Below, piece by piece: positions 1 to 8,925 of a stretch of 64,000 nt of DNA (positions within the stretch are counted from its first letter, which is position 1; the number at the start of each line of letters is the position of its first letter). This DNA is from Burkholderia singularis (GTDB lineage Bacteria; Pseudomonadota; Gammaproteobacteria; Burkholderiales; Burkholderiaceae). The position numbers and the translations under genes were made by a program. The stretch is taken from assembly GCF_900176645.1 (NCBI RefSeq), contig NZ_FXAN01000038.1, positions 1 to 64,000 on the forward strand. The letters are read 5' to 3'. The notes under the pieces were generated by a model that saw only the letters and a program-made list of their open reading frames with translations, was not told the DNA's origin and searched no databases.

Positions 1-1434
1 CATGCGGACACGGCCGATCGCCTCGCGCCGCGCGCCGCGCCCGCCAACCCGTTCGTCACGCGCTGGCGCGCCCATCTCGACACACTGCGCAGCCTCAACG
101 CGCGCGCGCTGCCGCTGCGTGCGTGCGGGCGCCTGACGCGCGCAGCCGGCCTCGTGCTCGAAGCGGTCGGGCTGCGCGTCGCGGTCGGCGCCGAATGCAT
201 GATCGAGCTGCCCGCCGGCAGCCCGTTGCCGTATGCGCAAGCGGAAGTCGTCGGCTTCGCCGGCGAACGCCTGTTCCTGATGCCGACCACGGCGGTCACG
301 GGCGTGCTGCCCGGTGCGCGCGTGTGGCCCCTCGAACGCGCGCCCGTCGCCGATCCGCTCGCGGGCGCGAAACGCCTGCCCGTCGGCTGGCCGATGCTCG
401 GGCGCGTCGTCGACGCGTCAGGCCGGCCGCTCGACAATCTCGGCCCGCTCGCATCGGATCTCGATGCGCCGCTCAGCGCACCGTCGATCAACCCGCTCGA
501 GCGCGAGCCGATCCACCGGGTGCTCGACGTCGGCGTGCGCGCGATCAACGCGCTTTTGACCGTCGGCCGCGGGCAGCGAATGGGCCTTTTCGCGGGCTCC
601 GGCGTCGGCAAATCCGTGCTGCTCGGCACGATGGCACGCTACACGAGCGCGGAGGTGATCGTGATCGGCCTGATCGGCGAGCGCGGCCGCGAGGTGAAGG
701 AATTCATCGAGCAGATTCTCGGCGACGACGGGCTCGCCCGCTCGGTCGTCGTCGCGGCGCCCGCCGACGTATCGCCGCTGATGCGCATGCAGGGCGCCGC
801 GTATGCGACGACGCTCGCCGAATATTTCCGCGACCAGGGCAAGCACGTGCTGCTGCTGATGGATTCGCTGACCCGCTATGCGATGGCGCAGCGCGAGATC
901 GCGCTGGCGATCGGCGAGCCGCCCGCGACCAAGGGCTACCCGCCGTCCGTATTCGCGAAGCTGCCCGCCCTGGTCGAGCGCACCGGCAACGGCCGCGAAG
1001 GCGGCGGCTCGATCACCGCGTTCTACACGGTGCTCACCGAAGGCGACGACCAGCAAGATCCCATCGCCGATTCGGCGCGCGCGATTCTCGACGGCCATAT
1101 CGTGCTGTCGCGCTCGCTTGCCGAGGCGGGCCATTATCCGGCGATCGACATTGAGGCGTCGATCAGCCGCGCGATGACCGCGCTGATCGACGATGCGCAT
1201 CTCGATCGCGTGCGCCAGTTCAAGCAAATGCTGTCGCGCTATCAGCGCAATCGCGATCTGATCGCGGTCGGCGCCTACGCGGCGGGCCGCGACGCGCAGC
1301 TCGACCGCGCGATCGCGCTGTATCCGCAGATCGAGGCGTTCCTGCAACAGGGCTTTCGCGAATGCGCGCCCTACGAGCCAAGCGTCGCGGCGCTCGCCGC
1401 GCTATTCGACTCCGAAGGAGGCTTACCGCAATGA
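1..1434 (+). CDS. fliI: Flagellar export ATPase FliI (5' end missing)
   Basis: ATPase of the flagellar type III export apparatus, which helps unload substrates at the cytoplasmic face of the basal body. The frame is open from base 1, so the gene starts upstream; 477 residues are visible, and family members near 450-520 residues suggest only a few dozen are missing. The Walker A segment GSGVGKS lies at about bases 595-615, followed by the conserved ERGREVKEF block, a Walker B region ([11 protein letters not shown]) and the catalytic-domain stretch [12 protein letters not shown]. These are hallmarks of the F1-beta-like FliI/YscN family. The following fliJ and fliK identify it as the flagellar rather than the virulence-secretion paralogue. 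Identity is secure; only the start is unseen. Confidence 0.97.
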   Translation, partial: HADTADRLAPRAAPANPFVTRWRAHLDTLRSLNARALPLRACGRLTRAAGLVLEAVGLRVAVGAECMIELPAGSPLPYAQAEVVGFAGERLFLMPTTAVTGVLPGARVWPLERAPVADPLAGAKRLPVGWPMLGRVVDASGRPLDNLGPLASDLDAPLSAPSINPLEREPIHRVLDVGVRAINALLTVGRGQRMGLFAGSGVGKSVLLGTMARYTSAEVIVIGLIGERGREVKEFIEQILGDDGLARSVVVAAPADVSPLMRMQGAAYATTLAEYFRDQGKHVLLLMDSLTRYAMAQREIALAIGEPPATKGYPPSVFAKLPALVERTGNGREGGGSITAFYTVLTEGDDQQDPIADSARAILDGHIVLSRSLAEAGHYPAIDIEASISRAMTALIDDAHLDRVRQFKQMLSRYQRNRDLIAVGAYAAGRDAQLDRAIALYPQIEAFLQQGFRECAPYEPSVAALAALFDSEGGLPQ

Positions 1435-1667
1435 CACAGCTTGCACGCCTGCACGGCTGGCCGAAATCCGGCGCAACCTTCGTGCGTTGCCCGTGGCGGC
1501 ACAGCGCGTGCGGCAAACGTCCGCCGCATTCGCATCGTTCGCCGCGAAGCGATGTGCCGCCGGCGCGATGCGCATCGGCACGCGCACGCCGGAAATTACG
1601 TGTCGCGCCCGCCTCTTCGTCTGTCACGCGGCAGCGCACCGGCGCACGCCGTTTCGTGTGGCGCTGA
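1431..1667 (+). CDS. Doubtful 78-codon ORF between fliI and fliJ
   Basis: An open frame begins with an ATG overlapping the fliI stop (ATGA at 1431-1434) and ends six bases before fliJ. It encodes an Arg/Ser/Pro-rich peptide beginning [14 protein letters not shown] with no domain I recognise. ATGA coupling favours translation, but the composition looks like noncoding GC-rich sequence read in frame, and fliI and fliJ are often directly adjacent. It could be a real small protein, a spacer, or a decayed copy of the fliJ start (fliJ also begins MTQ). I do not assign a function. Confidence 0.2.
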   Translation: MTQLARLHGWPKSGATFVRCPWRHSACGKRPPHSHRSPRSDVPPARCASARARRKLRVAPASSSVTRQRTGARRFVWR

Positions 1668-1672
1668 CTGAT

Positions 1673-2125
1673 ATGACCCAACACTTTCCGTTGCAAATCC
1701 TGCTCGATCGCGCGCAGCACGAACTCGACGCCGCCACGAAGCAGCTTGGCCACGCGCAACGCGAGGGCGCCGACGCGCACGCGCAACTCGACGCGCTGCT
1801 GCGCTATCGCGACGAGTATCGCGAGCGCTTCGCCGAATCGGCGCAATCCGGCATGTCCGCTGGCAAATGGCGCAACTTCCAGGCGTTTCTCGATACGCTC
1901 GATGCGGCGATCGATCAGCAGCGGCGCGTGCTTGCCGCCGCGCAGGCGCGCATCGATACGGCGCGTCCCGATTGGCAGTTGAAGAAGCGCACGCTCGGTT
2001 CATACGAAATCCTGCAAGCGCGCGGCGCGCGGCAGCAAGCGGCGCGCGCCGCGAAGCGCGAGCAGCGCGATGCCGACGAACACGCCGCCAAGGTGCTGCG
2101 CATGCGCGCGGACGCGGTGAAATAA
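1673..2125 (+). CDS. fliJ: Flagellar export chaperone FliJ
   Basis: A 150-residue protein beginning MTQHFPLQILLDRAQ, almost entirely helical and rich in Ala, Arg, Gln and Glu with heptad-like spacing. This matches FliJ, the coiled-coil protein that sits in the FliI hexamer like the gamma subunit of F1 and escorts chaperones. Length matches the usual 145-150 residues. The ATG at 1673 was preferred over upstream in-frame codons because the sequence before it is low-complexity and the chosen N-terminus aligns with the family. It lies between fliI and fliK in the standard flagellar order, but the 238-base gap after fliI is longer than usual. Confidence 0.9.
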   Translation: MTQHFPLQILLDRAQHELDAATKQLGHAQREGADAHAQLDALLRYRDEYRERFAESAQSGMSAGKWRNFQAFLDTLDAAIDQQRRVLAAAQARIDTARPDWQLKKRTLGSYEILQARGARQQAARAAKREQRDADEHAAKVLRMRADAVK

Positions 2126-2160
2126 GCCCGCGCCTATCCCCTTCGAATGCGAGATTTCCC

Positions 2161-3609
2161 ATGCCTTCACTTTCTTTGATCGGCGCGCTGTCCCGCGCGG
2201 CAGGCGCAGCAGCCAAATCGTCCGGCACGGACACGGCGCTGGGCGATACGGCCCGCACCGCAACATTCGCGCAGACGCTCAAGCAAAGCGTGCAGTCGCA
2301 GCAACAAGCGAATTCCGCCGCGAACGCAACCGCAACCGCCACGACGAAAGCGGGCGCGCGCAACGCGTTGACGGACGCGGCACTGAACGGGCCGAACGGA
2401 TCGAATGAGCCGGGCGCCCGTCATGCCGCCAACGCCGCCGCTGCGCCGAACGCGCTTGATTCGACCGGCGGCGCAAGCACGCAAGCGGCGGGCGGCGCGC
2501 CGCGCACCAAAGGAACCGGCGCCTCCGGCGGCCACGATCAGGAAGACGACACCCCCGCCGCGCAAGGCGCTGCCGATGCGGCGTCGCTCGCGGCGGCCGC
2601 TTTGCCGCAAACGCCGCCGCCGTCCGGCGCACCCGGCTCGCAGACAAGCTCCACGAACCCCGCTGAAACCGACAGCCACGGCACGCTGGCCGCATACGCG
2701 CCGGCAGGCACGACCGACACATCGGCTCAGCAGGGCTTGGCCCGCCGCGCCGGCGCTCAACCACCGCTGAGCGCCGGCTCGAACGCCCCGGCGAACACCC
2801 ATGCCGTGGGCGCCTCCGGCATCGCCCACGCCGCGCCGCTGCGCGCGGAAGCAGGCGCGCCCGTTGCGGCCGATAGCGGGCCATTCGGCATGCTGCCCGC
2901 CGGTGCGAAGCAGCCCGCTTCGCCTACCGCGGCGCTCGGCGATGCAGCGAGCCCGGCCGGTGCGATCGGCGCGGCCGGCGCAAGCGCGCCAGCCGTGCAT
3001 GCCGCGCCGCAAGAGCCCGGCGTATCGCCGATCGCTCAACAGCACCCATCGGATGCCGCACAGGCGACGCTCGCGGCGTCAGCCGCGCCGGCCGCCGTGC
3101 AATCCGCCGCAGCGGCCGGCGCCGCCAGCACGCATGCGGCCGCGTCGGCCACGCCGTCGCTCGCGCCCGTCGTCGGCTCGCCCGATTGGACTGAAGCTTT
3201 GAGTCAAAAGGTCGTCTTCCTGTCGAACGCGCATCAGCAAAGCGCGGAACTCACGCTGAATCCGCCCGATCTCGGGCCGCTGCAAGTCGTGCTGCGCGTG
3301 GCGGACAATCACGCGCACGCGCTCTTCGTATCGCAGCACGCCCAGGTGCGCGATGCGCTCGAAGCCGCGCTGCCGAAGCTGCGCGAAGCGATGGAGGCAA
3401 ACGGTCTCGGCCTTGGCAGCGCGAGCGTCGGCGACGGCGGCTTCGCGTTCGCTCAGCAGCACACGCCGCAACGGCAACCTGCGGACGGCGGCAGCGCGCC
3501 GCACCGCGAATTCGGCGCGTTGGCCGGGGAAGACATCGTGGAAGAAGCTACGGCCGCGTCGAGTGGCGCGCTCCGGCACAGCGTCGGAATGATCGATACG
3601 TTCGCCTGA
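2161..3609 (+). CDS. fliK: Flagellar hook-length control protein FliK
   Basis: A 482-residue secreted molecular ruler that ends hook growth and switches export specificity. Residues 1 to about 335 are very rich in Ala, Gly, Ser, Pro and Thr, as expected for the disordered ruler half. The C-terminal 120 residues hold the conserved hook-length domain, including LTLNPPDLGPLQVVLRV (bases about 3250-3300) and the helix VRDALEAALPKLREAMEANG. The start at 2161 (MPSLSLIGALSR) follows fliJ by 35 bases. It is the last gene of the flagellar cluster here and converges on the GMC oxidoreductase gene 68 bases downstream. Confidence 0.93.
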   Translation: MPSLSLIGALSRAAGAAAKSSGTDTALGDTARTATFAQTLKQSVQSQQQANSAANATATATTKAGARNALTDAALNGPNGSNEPGARHAANAAAAPNALDSTGGASTQAAGGAPRTKGTGASGGHDQEDDTPAAQGAADAASLAAAALPQTPPPSGAPGSQTSSTNPAETDSHGTLAAYAPAGTTDTSAQQGLARRAGAQPPLSAGSNAPANTHAVGASGIAHAAPLRAEAGAPVAADSGPFGMLPAGAKQPASPTAALGDAASPAGAIGAAGASAPAVHAAPQEPGVSPIAQQHPSDAAQATLAASAAPAAVQSAAAAGAASTHAAASATPSLAPVVGSPDWTEALSQKVVFLSNAHQQSAELTLNPPDLGPLQVVLRVADNHAHALFVSQHAQVRDALEAALPKLREAMEANGLGLGSASVGDGGFAFAQQHTPQRQPADGGSAPHREFGALAGEDIVEEATAASSGALRHSVGMIDTFA

Positions 3610-3677
3610 TACCCGGCATCGCCGTGCGGCATGCCCGCCGCCGCGCATCGCGGACGCGGCGCCCGCGTGCCCGTCGG

Positions 3678-5318
3678 TCAGCGCCCCACGGCGGCCAAAT
3701 CCTCGACGGCGGGCGCGGCGCGCCCCTTGCGCGCGGCCACGATGAAATCCGCCGCGCGCTCGCCGATCATCACGGTAGGCGCATTCGTATTGCCGCCGAT
3801 GAGCGTCGGCATCACCGACGCATCCACCACCCGCAACCCCTCGACGCCACGCACGCGCAGCTCGGTATCGACGACCGAGCGCGCATCGCTGCCCATCCGG
3901 CAGGTGCCGACCGGGTGATAGATCGTGTCCGCATGCGCGATGATCGCCGCGCGCAACTGCGCGTCGGTATCGTTGGGGCTCGTATAAAGCTCACGGCCAC
4001 CCTGCGACGCAAGCGGCTCGGCCTCCAGGATCTTGCGCGCCGCCTTCGCGCCGCGAATCAGCGCTTCGAGATCGCGCTCGTCGCTGAAGAAACGCGGGTC
4101 GATGAGCGGCGCGACACGCGCATCGCGGCTCGCGAGCGTCACGTTGCCGCGGCTCTTCGGCCGCAGCACGCACACGTGCAACGAATAACCGAACCCCCAG
4201 TGCATGCGGCGGTTGTGATCATCGACGAGCGCCGTCGTGAAGTGCAGTTGCAGATCGGGCCGATCGAGGCCCGGCTCGCTCTTGATGAAACCGCCCGCTT
4301 CGGCAACGTTGCTCGACAACATCCCGTCGCGTTTGGCCAGATAGCGGAATAGCTGCATGCCCATCTTCGCGAAGCCTCGCACGCAGATGCCGACCAGATC
4401 CGGCGAGTTCACGCGCTTGTTGATGATGAAATCGATGTGATCGATCAGGTTCTCGCCGACCTCCGGCGCATCGTGCACGAGCGCGATGCCGTGCCGGCGC
4501 AATTGCGTTGCGGAGCCCACGCCCGAGCACATCAGAAGCTGCGGCGTATTGAACGCGCCTGCCGACAGGATCACTTCCGCACGCGCGCCGAGCGTCTCGA
4601 CCCGGCCGCCGCGCGCCACCTCGACGCCGGTTGCGCGCTTGCCGTCGAACACGACGCGCAGCGCCGTCGCATCGACTATCACATGCAGGTTCGGCCGAGT
4701 GCGGCCATACACGTAAGCGCGCGCGACGCTGCAACGCGCGCCGTCGCGATGCGTGACCTGGAAGTAGCCCACGCCTTCCTGGTCCGCGCCGTTGAAATCG
4801 TCGTTGAGTGGATAGCCGGCTTCGTGCGCGGCCGCGATGAATCGTTCGGAGAACGGATTATGAAAGCGCAGATCCGACACCGTCAACGGCCCGAGCGCGC
4901 CGTGCCACTCGTTCGCACCGCGCTGATTGCCTTCCGCGCGCCGGAAATACGGCAGCACGTCGCGCCAGCCCCAGCCGGTGCAGCCGAGCTGCGCCCATTC
5001 GTCGTAATCGAGCGGATGACCGCGCGTATAGACCATTGCATTGATCGCGCTCGAGCCGCCCAGGCCGCGGCCGCGCGGCTGATAGCCGCGCCGGCCGCCG
5101 AGCCCGGGCTGCGGAACTGTCTCGTAGCCGTAATTCGTGCGTAGCTTAAAGGGAACGAGCGCGGCGATCCCGACGGGAATATTGACGAGCGGATTGCGCT
5201 CCGTGTGGCCGCCTGCCTCGATCAGCGCGATCGTCGCATCCGGGCACGCATCGGCCAGACGCCCCGCCAAGCTCGCTCCGCCGGATCCCCCGCCAACAAT
5301 TATGTAGTCGTACTGCAT
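3678..5318 (-). CDS. GMC-family FAD-dependent oxidoreductase
   Basis: A 546-residue flavoprotein of the glucose-methanol-choline oxidoreductase family, probably oxidising an alcohol to an aldehyde and passing electrons to the respiratory chain. An N-terminal dinucleotide-binding motif GGGSGG is at residues 9-14. The GMC signature GGSSAINAMVYTRG follows at about residue 85. Near the C-terminus are HPVGTCRMGSD and GGNTNAPTVMIG, which carry the active-site His/Asn pair. It resembles choline dehydrogenase and AlkJ-type alcohol dehydrogenases; the substrate cannot be read from sequence. GGGAGA lies eight bases before the ATG. It diverges from an acyl-CoA dehydrogenase and aldehyde dehydrogenase pair, which suggests (inference) a joint alcohol-aldehyde-acid route. 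Confidence 0.88.
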   Translation of the reverse strand: MQYDYIIVGGGSGGASLAGRLADACPDATIALIEAGGHTERNPLVNIPVGIAALVPFKLRTNYGYETVPQPGLGGRRGYQPRGRGLGGSSAINAMVYTRGHPLDYDEWAQLGCTGWGWRDVLPYFRRAEGNQRGANEWHGALGPLTVSDLRFHNPFSERFIAAAHEAGYPLNDDFNGADQEGVGYFQVTHRDGARCSVARAYVYGRTRPNLHVIVDATALRVVFDGKRATGVEVARGGRVETLGARAEVILSAGAFNTPQLLMCSGVGSATQLRRHGIALVHDAPEVGENLIDHIDFIINKRVNSPDLVGICVRGFAKMGMQLFRYLAKRDGMLSSNVAEAGGFIKSEPGLDRPDLQLHFTTALVDDHNRRMHWGFGYSLHVCVLRPKSRGNVTLASRDARVAPLIDPRFFSDERDLEALIRGAKAARKILEAEPLASQGGRELYTSPNDTDAQLRAAIIAHADTIYHPVGTCRMGSDARSVVDTELRVRGVEGLRVVDASVMPTLIGGNTNAPTVMIGERAADFIVAARKGRAAPAVEDLAAVGR

Positions 5319-5379
5319 TTGTCCGTCTCCCTTGCGCCCACCATCAGCTGATTTTGCGCCCTGCCGCAGCCATGCACTT

Positions 5380-5423
5380 ATGATGTTTGCGCATCATTTT
5401 AGGAACGCAAATCGAATTTCGAT
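5380..5423. promoter_or_regulatory. Divergent control region with two short palindromes
   Basis: The 226 bases between the GMC oxidoreductase and acyl-CoA dehydrogenase starts are AT-richer than the surroundings. Two perfect inverted repeats stand out: ATGATG-6 bases-CATCAT (5380-5397) and ATCGAA-T-TTCGAT (5411-5423). Their position suggests a transcription-factor operator serving both directions. No regulator gene is adjacent, so the factor is unknown. Confidence 0.35.
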
Positions 5424-5544
5424 GCGTCGATTCAAGAGCGATTACTCTAAACGCCATCGTCAACTAAATTTAAGATGTCCAGATTCGCCTCGCGCGTCGG
5501 ATACGCTCGACAGAAGCCGAACCACGCGAAATGGGAGACAGGGC

Positions 5545-7224
5545 ATGCAAGCACACCTTCTGACGGCGACTCACCAGGTGACGAACCAGGCGCCGCCGCT
5601 GCACGATTACAACGCGTTTGAAACCGACATTGCGCTCGTTCGCGCGCTCCAGCAATACGAAGCAGGTTGGTATCGAACAGCGCTCTCGCATACCGGCGCC
5701 ACGCTCACGACACCCGATGCGCTCGCGCTTGCCGATCTTGCGAACCGCCATGCGCCGGAGCTGTCGACGCACAGCCCGCGCGGCGAGCGTATCGACGCGC
5801 TCGAATTTCATCCGAGCTGGCACCAATTGCTACTGTTGTTGCGCAGCGACGGTTTGCAGGCGCTGCCGTTCTCCGATCCGCAGCCGGGCGCGATGGCCGC
5901 GCGTTGCGCGAGCTATTTTTTGCACGCGCAACTCGAATCCGGCTCGCTATGCCCGATCACGATGACTTTCGCGAGCATTCCCGTGCTGCAACGCGAGCCC
6001 GCGCTGTTCGCGTCGCTGCGCGAGCGGCTTTATGCGCGCGAACACGATCCGCGCGACGCGCCGCTGCCACAAAAGCGCTCGATGATGGTCGGCATGGGCA
6101 TGACCGAAAAACAGGGCGGCTCGGATGTGCGTAGCAACGAAACGCGCGCGTATGCGCTCGGCGCCGGCGGACGAGGCGAAGCGTATCGCCTCGTCGGGCA
6201 CAAATGGTTTTTTTCCGCGCCGCAATGCGATGCGCACCTCGTCCTCGCGCGCACGGCCGATCATGCGGGTATTTCATGCTTCTACGTGCCGCGCTTCACG
6301 CCCGACGGCAGCAAGAACGCGGTGCACGTACAGCGTTTGAAGGACAAGCTTGGCAACCGGTCCAATGCGAGCAGCGAAGTCGAATTCCTGAACGCATATG
6401 GCGTGATGATCGGCGACGAAGGGCGCGGCGTGCCGACGATCATCGAGATGGCGAACTACACGCGGCTCGATTGCGTGATCGGCAGCGCAGCGCTGATGCG
6501 CGCCGCACTCGTGCAGGCAATCCATCATGCGCGGCACCGCTCGGCGTTCGGCCGCCTGCTCGCGCAACAGCCGCTGATGCGCAACGTGCTCGCCGATCTG
6601 GCACTCGAATCGGAAGCCGCCAGCGCGCTGTTCATGCGGCTTGCCTACGCCTTCGAGGAAGACGCCGCGGCACACTCGCCCGCGGCGCGCGGCTGGCGCC
6701 GCATCGTCACGCCGGCCGCGAAATTCTGGGTCTGCAAGCGCGCGGTCGAATTCACCGGCGAAGCAATGGAAGTCTGGGGCGGCAACGGCTATGTCGAGAC
6801 CGGGCCGATGGCGCGCTTCTATCGGGAAGCGCCCGTCAATTCGATCTGGGAGGGCTCGGGCAACGTGATGTGTCTCGACGTGCTGCGCGCGATCGAACGC
6901 GAGCCCGACGCCGCCGCCGCACTGTTCGCCGAGTGGCGGGACGTCGCGGCGGCAAACGCGCCGCTTGCCACCGCGCTTGCGGAACTCGCCCGCCTGCTCG
7001 AACTCGAATCCGAGCAGCGCGAAGCATGCGCGCGCCGTATCGCACAACGCATCGCCGTCATCTCGCAGGCCACGCTGCTGCTGCGCGACGCTCCATCCGC
7101 CGTCGCCGACGCGTTCATCGCCACACGCATCGGCGGCGCCAGCACCGAAACCGGACGCGTCTACGGTACGCTGCCGGCCACCTTCGACCACGCCGCGCTC
7201 GTCGATCGAGCATTTCCGGCATGA
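5545..7224 (+). CDS. AidB-like acyl-CoA dehydrogenase
   Basis: A 559-residue flavoprotein of the acyl-CoA dehydrogenase superfamily, with the extended N-terminal region typical of the AidB/isovaleryl-CoA-dehydrogenase-like branch (E. coli AidB is about 540 residues). The core shows MGMTEKQGGSDVRSNET, then GHKWFFSAPQCDAHLVLART in the beta domain, and the C-terminal helical part with FTGEAMEVWGGNGYVETG and a SIWEGSGNV block typical of AidB-type enzymes. The ATG at 5545 follows GGGAGACAGGGC; an upstream frame extension has no family match. It is followed 22 bases later by an aldehyde dehydrogenase, likely the same transcript. The role may be alkylation-related, as for AidB, or a dedicated acyl-CoA oxidation. 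Confidence 0.88.
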   Translation: MQAHLLTATHQVTNQAPPLHDYNAFETDIALVRALQQYEAGWYRTALSHTGATLTTPDALALADLANRHAPELSTHSPRGERIDALEFHPSWHQLLLLLRSDGLQALPFSDPQPGAMAARCASYFLHAQLESGSLCPITMTFASIPVLQREPALFASLRERLYAREHDPRDAPLPQKRSMMVGMGMTEKQGGSDVRSNETRAYALGAGGRGEAYRLVGHKWFFSAPQCDAHLVLARTADHAGISCFYVPRFTPDGSKNAVHVQRLKDKLGNRSNASSEVEFLNAYGVMIGDEGRGVPTIIEMANYTRLDCVIGSAALMRAALVQAIHHARHRSAFGRLLAQQPLMRNVLADLALESEAASALFMRLAYAFEEDAAAHSPAARGWRRIVTPAAKFWVCKRAVEFTGEAMEVWGGNGYVETGPMARFYREAPVNSIWEGSGNVMCLDVLRAIEREPDAAAALFAEWRDVAAANAPLATALAELARLLELESEQREACARRIAQRIAVISQATLLLRDAPSAVADAFIATRIGGASTETGRVYGTLPATFDHAALVDRAFPA

Positions 7225-7246
7225 CCCGTATCGAACAGGAGACGCC

Positions 7247-8665
7247 ATGAAAAACGATCTGCCCGGCCTGGCCACGCTCGACGCGCTGTTGCGCGACCAG
7301 CGCGCCGCCTACCTGCGCGCGCCGTATCCGACATGGGAGACGCGCGCCGGTCACTTGCGCGCGCTGCGCGCGATGCTGCTCGACAACCGCGACGCGTTGG
7401 CCGCCGCGGTCAACGCCGACTTCGCGCATCGCGCGAAAGAGGAATTCCTGTTCGCCGAAATCTTTCTGGCCAAGGAGGAAATCAACGAAGCGCTCAAGCA
7501 CGGCAAGCGCTGGATGCGCCCCCAAAGCCGCGCGATGAACAAGTGGCTGCGCCCCGCGCGCGCGAAGGTGATACCGCAGCCGCTCGGCGTGGTCGGCATC
7601 GTCGTGCCGTGGAACTACCCGATTTATCTCGCCGTCGGGCCGCTGATCTGCGCGCTCGCCGCCGGCAACCGCGCGATCATCAAGATGTCCGAACTGACGC
7701 CGCGCACGTCGCAGTTGTTCGAGGAGCTGATCGCGAGAACCTTCTCGCGCGATCACGTCGCCGTCGTCAACGGCGATGCGGAAATCGGCGCCGCGTTCAG
7801 CGGACTGCCGTTCGATCATCTGCTGTTTACCGGCTCGACGCAGGTCGGCCGCCACGTGATGCGCGCGGCCGCCGAGCATCTGACGCCCATCACGCTCGAG
7901 CTGGGCGGCAAATCGCCCGTGATCGTCGGGCCGCATGCGCGCTTCGACGCGGCCGTCGATTCGATCGTCACCGGTAAAACGCTGAACGCCGGCCAGACCT
8001 GCATCGCGCCCGATTACGTGCTCGTGCCGCGTGGCAAGGAGGCCGAGTTCGTCGCGCGCGCGAAGGCGAAGATGGCCAAGCTCTATCCGAATCTGGCGGC
8101 CAACCGGGACTACACGTCGATCATCTCCGAGCGCCATTTCACGCGATTGCAGCGGCTCGCCGACGAAGCGCGCGACAGCGGCGCGCAACTGCATCCGCTC
8201 ACCGACGCGGCGCCCGATCCGGTGCTGCGCCGCCTGCCGCCCGTGATCGTCACGCAAGCGCCGGACGAAGCGAAGCTGATGCAGGAAGAGATCTTCGGGC
8301 CGCTCCTGCCGCTCGTGCCATACGACACGCTCGACGAAGCGATCGCCTATGTGAACGCGCGCCCGCGGCCGCTCGCGCTCTATCTGTTCGACGACGACCG
8401 CGCGACGATCGAGCGCGTGATGCGCGACACGATCTCGGGCGGCGTGACGATCAACGACACGCTGGCGCACATCGCATGCGGCACGCTGCCGTTCGGCGGC
8501 GTCGGCCCGAGCGGGATGGGTTCGTATCACGGTTACGAAGGCTTCGTGACGTTCTCGAAGATGAAGCCAGTGTTCACGCAATCACGCCTCAATACGCGCG
8601 GCCTGATCGCGCCGCCGTATGGCAAGCGCTTCGCGGCCGTCATCAGCATGATGCTGAAGCTCTGA
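7247..8665 (+). CDS. Coniferyl-aldehyde-type aldehyde dehydrogenase
   Basis: A 472-residue NAD(P)-dependent aldehyde dehydrogenase of the class-3-like/coniferyl aldehyde dehydrogenase branch. The Rossmann-domain motif VVPWNYPIYL is at residues 120-129. The general base Glu is at 218 in LELGGKSP, and the nucleophile Cys is at 252 in GQTCIAPDYV. PFGGVGPSGMGSYHG is the usual C-terminal block. CAGGAG lies shortly before the ATG. It shares a transcript direction with the acyl-CoA dehydrogenase 22 bases upstream and probably oxidises the aldehyde made by the divergent GMC enzyme (inference). Confidence 0.92.
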   Translation: MKNDLPGLATLDALLRDQRAAYLRAPYPTWETRAGHLRALRAMLLDNRDALAAAVNADFAHRAKEEFLFAEIFLAKEEINEALKHGKRWMRPQSRAMNKWLRPARAKVIPQPLGVVGIVVPWNYPIYLAVGPLICALAAGNRAIIKMSELTPRTSQLFEELIARTFSRDHVAVVNGDAEIGAAFSGLPFDHLLFTGSTQVGRHVMRAAAEHLTPITLELGGKSPVIVGPHARFDAAVDSIVTGKTLNAGQTCIAPDYVLVPRGKEAEFVARAKAKMAKLYPNLAANRDYTSIISERHFTRLQRLADEARDSGAQLHPLTDAAPDPVLRRLPPVIVTQAPDEAKLMQEEIFGPLLPLVPYDTLDEAIAYVNARPRPLALYLFDDDRATIERVMRDTISGGVTINDTLAHIACGTLPFGGVGPSGMGSYHGYEGFVTFSKMKPVFTQSRLNTRGLIAPPYGKRFAAVISMMLKL

Positions 8666-8925
8666 CTGCCGAAGGCGCGACGGGCATCGGCCTTATCCGC
8701 CGCGTTGGCGCTCGTTGCGCTCATCGCGGCCGCGTCGCCTCGGCGTGCAGCCGCGATTCGCCCACCGCCTAACCGCACGCGGCCACGCTCGCGTGCCCGG
8801 GCGCCGCGCTCAGCCTCAGCCGCGACAGCGATGCGCGCTCGCCGTCCCCAGGCGGCGAGCGCCACCGCGACACCCTCGTCGCGCGCCGCGCACGCTGACG
8901 CCGCCGCACGACGCAACGCCATCCC

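Noticed and set aside
5332-5544. N-terminal extension of the acyl-CoA dehydrogenase frame
   Set aside because: The added 71 residues have no family match and would cross the divergent promoter region; the ATG at 5545 has a good ribosome site.
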